From Roseimicrobium gellanilyticum (GTDB lineage: Bacteria > Verrucomicrobiota > Verrucomicrobiia > Verrucomicrobiales > Verrucomicrobiaceae): a stretch of 64,000 nucleotides of DNA. The stretch covers positions 585,031-649,030 of the forward strand of contig NZ_QNRR01000003.1 in the NCBI RefSeq assembly GCF_003315205.1, written 5' to 3'. Every line of letters begins with the position of its first letter. Positions within the stretch are counted from its first letter, which is position 1. This document shows, in pieces, positions 60,555-64,000 of this stretch. Under the pieces are notes generated by a model. It had not been told where the DNA came from and searched no databases. It saw nothing but the letters and a program-made list of their open reading frames with translations. The position numbers were made by a program, and so were the translations under genes.

Positions 60555-62075
60555 ATGGCTACCAAGAAATCGGCGAAACGCGGCATCTGCTACCTCGTAG
60601 GCGCGGGCCCGGGCGATCCCGGACTGCTCACCCTGCGAGGCAAGGAATGCATCGAGCTCGCGGATGTGGTGGTGTATGACTACCTGAGCAATGCTGATTT
60701 CCTCCGTTACGCGAAGCCGGATGCGGAGAAGATCTATGTGGGCAAGAAGTCCAAGGACCACACGCTCTCCCAGGAAGGCATCAACAAGCTCATCGTGGAG
60801 AAGGCGCGCGAAGGAAAAGTCGTCACACGCTTGAAGGGTGGCGACCCGGTGTTGTTCGGTCGCGGCGCGGAAGAGGCCCAGGAGCTCTCCGACGCGGGTG
60901 TGGCCTTTGAAATCGTTCCAGGCGTGACCTCGGCGATTGCAGGTCCTGCGTATGCAGGCATTCCCGTGACGCACCGCTCACATTGCTCCCAGCTCACCAT
61001 TTTCACCGGCCACGAAGATCCTACCAAGCCGGAGAGCTCGCTCGACTATGCGAAGATTGCGCAGGCGGATGGCACCAAGGTGATGCTCATGGGCGTGGAA
61101 CGCATCGCAGACATCGCCGCCAAGTTGATTGAGCACGGTGCAAAGCCTGCTACTCCAGTGGCACTCACGCGGTGGGCCACCACGGCCAGACAGCAGACCA
61201 TCGAAGGCACGCTGGCGAATATCGGCCAGGTGATCGCCGACACAGGATTCAAGGCCCCTGCGGTGTGCGTCATCGGCAGTGTGGTGCTGGAGCGCGACAA
61301 GCTGAACTGGTTTGAGAATCGCCCCCTCTTCGGCAAGCGCATCGTGGTGACACGCACGCGCACGCAGGCTGGCGGCTTGAGCAAGCAGCTCGCGGATCTC
61401 GGCGCCAATGTCATCGAGATTCCCACCATCCGCATCGAAGATCCCGAAGACCGCAAAGGCTTCGCGCAGCTCGTGATGGATTCCCACACCTATGACTGGC
61501 TGGTCTTCACCAGTCCGAATGGTGTGGAAAAATTCTTCGACATTTTCTACAAGCTGTATGCAGACGCACGCAGCATCGGGGGCGTGAGGATTGCCGCCAT
61601 CGGACCTGGCACCGCGGAGAAGATCAAGCAGTACCATCTGGCCGTGGATCTGCTGCCGGAGAAGTTCGTGGCGGAAGGACTGGTGAAAGCCTTCAAGGAT
61701 CAAGAGGTCGAGAACCAGACCATCCTCTGGGTGAAGGCTGAACAGACTCGCGAAATCCTTGGCAATGAACTCACGGGCATGGGCGCCATTGTGGATGAAG
61801 CCATCGCTTATCGCACCGTTCCGGAGAATGCGAATCATGAGGCCATCGTGCGCTTCAAGGAAGAAGGTGCGGATGTCATCACCTTCACCAGCAGTTCCAC
61901 CGTGGAGCATTTCCTGGAACTGGGACTGACACTGCCAGACGGCATCAAGATTGCCAGCATCGGCCCCATCACTTCGGAGACGCTCACCAAGCGCGGCCTG
62001 AAGATCGATATTGAAGCCGCGGAACATTCGATTCCCGGCCTCGTGCGCGCAATCCAGGATCATTATGCACAATAG
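60555..62075 (+). CDS. Fused uroporphyrinogen-III C-methyltransferase / uroporphyrinogen-III synthase
   Basis: A 506-residue fusion from ATG 60555. Residues ~8-250 are a CobA/SUMT domain (CYLVGAGPGDPGLLTLRG, VVVYDYLSN, VVTRLKGGDPVLFGRG, EIVPGVTSAIAGPAYAGIPVTHR, VALTRWATTARQQT). Residues ~258-500 are HemD (GKRIVVTRTRTQAGGLSKQL, WLVFTSPNGVEKFFD, ITFTSSSTVEHFL). It makes uroporphyrinogen III and methylates it to precorrin-2 for siroheme or cobalamin. The fusion is common in several phyla. It is 29 bp after hemC. Confidence 0.93.
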   Translation: MATKKSAKRGICYLVGAGPGDPGLLTLRGKECIELADVVVYDYLSNADFLRYAKPDAEKIYVGKKSKDHTLSQEGINKLIVEKAREGKVVTRLKGGDPVLFGRGAEEAQELSDAGVAFEIVPGVTSAIAGPAYAGIPVTHRSHCSQLTIFTGHEDPTKPESSLDYAKIAQADGTKVMLMGVERIADIAAKLIEHGAKPATPVALTRWATTARQQTIEGTLANIGQVIADTGFKAPAVCVIGSVVLERDKLNWFENRPLFGKRIVVTRTRTQAGGLSKQLADLGANVIEIPTIRIEDPEDRKGFAQLVMDSHTYDWLVFTSPNGVEKFFDIFYKLYADARSIGGVRIAAIGPGTAEKIKQYHLAVDLLPEKFVAEGLVKAFKDQEVENQTILWVKAEQTREILGNELTGMGAIVDEAIAYRTVPENANHEAIVRFKEEGADVITFTSSSTVEHFLELGLTLPDGIKIASIGPITSETLTKRGLKIDIEAAEHSIPGLVRAIQDHYAQ

Positions 62076-62117
62076 GCGCAGCCTGGAAGCCATAAAGTGC
62101 ATGTGAAAGCGCTTCAA

Positions 62118-62140
62118 AGCGTGCCCGAAAGGGGCACGCT
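62118..62140. terminator. Strong hairpin downstream of the heme operon
   Basis: AGCGTGCCC and GGGCACGCT form a perfect 9-bp stem with a GAAAG loop, 42 bp after the cobA-hemD stop. No T run follows directly (TGAAAAAAGT comes later), so it is a probable but not classical terminator. Confidence 0.5.
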
Positions 62141-62248
62141 GGCGCGATTCTGAAAAAAGTGAGTCCAGATGTCCTGGGCGCTCAGGCTGGTTCGTCATGC
62201 CTATGAACGACCGACTGAAACAAACCCTCACCTTTCAGAATCGCAGCC

Positions 62249-63079
62249 ATGAATGCCCAGAACTACACGCTTCCAAAAATTGTCTCGCGTGATGAGTGGC
62301 TCGCCGCTCGCAAAGAACTGCTCGCCACGGAGAAGGCGCTGACGAAACAGCGTGACCAGGTGAACAAGGCCCGTCGCACCCTGCCGATGGTGCGAATCGA
62401 CAAGGACTACACCTTTGAAGGTCCCAAAGGCAAGGTGAAGCTGGCCGACCTGTTCGAGGGCCGCCACCAGCTCATCGTGTATCACTTCATGTTTGAGCCC
62501 GGCCACCCACCTCCCGGAAAAACGGAGCCCTACACCGAAGGGTGCTCAGGCTGTTCCTTCATGGCGGACAACATCGGCCATCTCTCCCACTTCCACGCGC
62601 GTGACACCACGATCACCCTCATCTCACGTGCGGCGTACTCGAAGATCGCTCCCTTCAAGAAGCGCATGGAGTGGACTCTTCCGTGGTACTCCTCCTTCGG
62701 CAGTGACTTCAACTATGACTTCCACGTCACCATCGACCCCAAGGTGGCCCCGGTGGAATACAACTACCAGGACGAAGCCACGCTGAAGCGCAAGGAGGAG
62801 GTCTACCATCTGGAAGGTGAACAGCCCGGCGTGAGCGTGTTCCTCCGCGATGACGAAGGGCGCATCTTCCACACCTACTCCACCTTCGGCCGCGGCATGG
62901 ATCCGCTGGTGGGCATCTATCAATTCCTCGACCTCACTCCGTATGGCCGCGGCGAAGGGTGGGACGGCATGCCGGATCTCGATGGCATCGGTTACTTCTG
63001 GACGAAGCACCACGACAAATACGGCGAAGAGGAAGAGACGAAGGAATCCTGCTGCGCCAGCCAAGCCACCAAGAGCTGA
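62249..63079 (+). CDS. DUF899-family thioredoxin-like protein
   Basis: A 276-residue soluble protein with the DUF899 pattern: SRDEWLAARKELLATEKALT at the start, LIVYHFMFEPG, then GCSGCSFMADNIGHLSHFHARDTTITLISRA with a CxxC pair in a thioredoxin-like fold, and FHTYSTFGRGMDPLVGIYQFLDLTPYGR. The C-terminus ends with a Cys-Cys pair (ESCCASQ). Function of the family is unknown. A redox role is inferred. Confidence 0.88.
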   Translation: MNAQNYTLPKIVSRDEWLAARKELLATEKALTKQRDQVNKARRTLPMVRIDKDYTFEGPKGKVKLADLFEGRHQLIVYHFMFEPGHPPPGKTEPYTEGCSGCSFMADNIGHLSHFHARDTTITLISRAAYSKIAPFKKRMEWTLPWYSSFGSDFNYDFHVTIDPKVAPVEYNYQDEATLKRKEEVYHLEGEQPGVSVFLRDDEGRIFHTYSTFGRGMDPLVGIYQFLDLTPYGRGEGWDGMPDLDGIGYFWTKHHDKYGEEEETKESCCASQATKS

Positions 63080-63146
63080 GTACACCTGGAAAAACCTCCG
63101 CCGGCTCTCATCGATAAAACCTCTCTCCCCCAACTCCGTGACGGCC

Positions 63147-63320
63147 ATGAACCCCACAACACGATACACCCGCATCCTGGTGGGCTACCTCACCATCGGG
63201 TTGATCTTTGCCGCCGCTCTCTCAGGCGGCCAGCAAAGCAGACCTCCAACGACATGCCTGTTGCCGGCGTTTGCAAAATTCCCGGAACAAAACTGCCGGC
63301 TGTTGTCCTTCCGCAACTGA
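63147..63320 (+). CDS. Possible small membrane peptide
   Basis: A 57-codon frame from ATG 63147 (MNPTTRYTRILVGYLTIGLI) with one hydrophobic helix (~11-27) and a polar tail. There is no good ribosome-binding site and no known relative. It may be an unrecognised small protein or a chance frame in the 371-bp gap between the DUF899 and DUF1428 genes. Confidence 0.3.
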   Translation: MNPTTRYTRILVGYLTIGLIFAAALSGGQQSRPPTTCLLPAFAKFPEQNCRLLSFRN

Positions 63321-63450
63321 TTCCTTCGTCATCATGACGAAGGCGCGGAAGACTCCCCATTTCATCCCCCAAAGCCCGGTCTAGAGACACCACGCTCGAA
63401 GCCCGCCCATTCAAACCAGAACGCGCAACCAAAGAAAAAGGAGAACCTAT

Positions 63451-63828
63451 ATGCCAAGCTACATTGATGGATTCGTCATTCCCGTGCCCACCGACAAGAT
63501 CGATGAGTACATGAAAATCGCCAAGAAGGCCTCCAAGGTCTGGAAGGAACACGGTGCGCTCGAATACTGGGAGTGCGTGGGCGATGACCTGCAGATTGAA
63601 GGCATGCCCCCGAACGCCTCCTTTACGAAAATCACCAAAGCCAAACCGAATGAGACCGTGGTCTTTTCCTGGATTCGCTTCAAGTCGCGCAAACACCGTG
63701 ACCAGGTAAATGCCAAGGTCATGGCGGACCCACGCCTGGCTCCCTTCATGCAGCCTGGCGTGATGCCCTTTGACATGAAGCGCATGACCTACGGTGGCTT
63801 CAAGTCCCTTGTGAGCGTCCAGGAGTAA
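63451..63828 (+). CDS. DUF1428-family protein
   Basis: A 125-residue protein with the DUF1428 ferredoxin-like pattern: YIDGFVIPVPTDKIDEYMKI, KVWKEHGALEYWECVGDD, VVFSWIRFKSRKHRDQVN and MPFDMKRMTYGGFK. It is preceded by a strong ribosome-binding site AAAGGAGAA. Biochemical role unknown. It lies 81 bp before the predicted edge of an IS630-like element. Confidence 0.88.
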   Translation: MPSYIDGFVIPVPTDKIDEYMKIAKKASKVWKEHGALEYWECVGDDLQIEGMPPNASFTKITKAKPNETVVFSWIRFKSRKHRDQVNAKVMADPRLAPFMQPGVMPFDMKRMTYGGFKSLVSVQE

Positions 63829-63908
63829 CCGCTTTCAAGCTTTTCAGCTCGTTCAAATACCACCATCTCACCATCGCGAAAACACAACTCATGAAAACGA
63901 CCACGCTA

Positions 63909-64000
63909 GAGCATTTTCTATTTAATTTGTCGCATATTGAGGAGGATGGTAGAGTGTAGCTCATGAAGAGCTTCAGTCTGGATCTGCGCAAGCGACTGGT
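63909..64000 (+). mobile_element. Left end of an IS630-like insertion sequence (cut by window edge)
   Basis: The transposase frame begins at ATG 63963 and reads MKSFSLDLRKRLV before the window ends, matching the common IS630 transposase N-terminus (MK-x-S-x-DLR-x-R-V). A ribosome-binding site AGGAGG lies near 63940. If the left end follows the TA at 63907-63908, the terminal repeat would begin GAGCATTTTC. The right end and TA duplication lie outside. Only 12 codons support the assignment. Confidence 0.6.

Overview
The window reads as a GC-rich, gene-dense chromosome segment from a member of the Verrucomicrobiota, probably near Verrucomicrobium/Roseimicrobium/Prosthecobacter. The reasons are a 1013-residue PVC-type heme-binding (CAICH) dehydrogenase-like protein, membrane-tethered ECF sigma factors, CCCTGAAGGG-type intergenic hairpins, a cobA-hemD fusion next to hemA/hemC, and a compact argCJBDF block. 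The genus is inference. No rRNA, CRISPR array or prophage is visible. One tRNA (Pro, anticodon GGG) is present, and the start of an IS630-like element lies at the right edge.

Layout. 1-3.5 kb: the 3' part of a secreted zinc-peptidase-like protein, then three tandem paralogous lipoproteins, with a decayed copy of the peptidase 3' end between the first two. 3.5-5.3 kb: a GH5-like hydrolase and an ECF sigma factor. 5.4-11.4 kb: a complete TolC / membrane-fusion / MacB-type ABC export operon. 11.4-13.9 kb: an ECF sigma factor, a one-TM protein and a secreted STN-like repeat protein. 14.1-17.8 kb: a sugar-type catabolic operon (Gfo/Idh oxidoreductase, MFS, ROK regulator). 17.9-25 kb: SsuD-like monooxygenase, recG, a histone-deacetylase-fold enzyme, a YoaK-like membrane protein and bioA. 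25-28.8 kb: a sigma factor fused to a SurA-like domain, an atypical NtrC-type activator, and a PII gene with a sigma-54 promoter. 31-36.7 kb: arginine biosynthesis. 37-45 kb: small anchored proteins, hflX, a nucleotidyltransferase-like protein and a three-gene glycan cluster. 45-54 kb: the PVC cytochrome protein, a large membrane protein and a frameshifted beta-helix protein. 54-62 kb: glnD, apt and the heme/siroheme operon. 62-64 kb: DUF899 and DUF1428 proteins and the IS edge.

Working together. GlnD (54 kb) is expected to uridylylate the PII protein (28.4 kb). The PII gene has a near-perfect -24/-12 promoter with a perfect 19-bp palindrome about 110 bp upstream, next to a divergent NtrC-like activator whose receiver has Glu in place of the phospho-acceptor Asp. 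argC-J-B-D-F supplies most of arginine synthesis up to citrulline (no argA or argG/H here). ccsA/hemX-like, hemA, hemC and cobA-hemD make uroporphyrinogen III and precorrin-2.

The strongest candidates for something undescribed are: the sigma factor-TM-SurA_N fusion (24967-26220); the phosphomimetic NtrC-type regulator with its PII promoter (26660-28309); the peptidase/lipoprotein array with a displaced peptidase tail (2-3464), which resembles orphan toxin-immunity modules; and the sigma/one-TM/STN locus (11388-13943). Two genes carry single-base frameshifts that could be real or assembly errors. All functional names come from reading motifs by eye; no database search was run.
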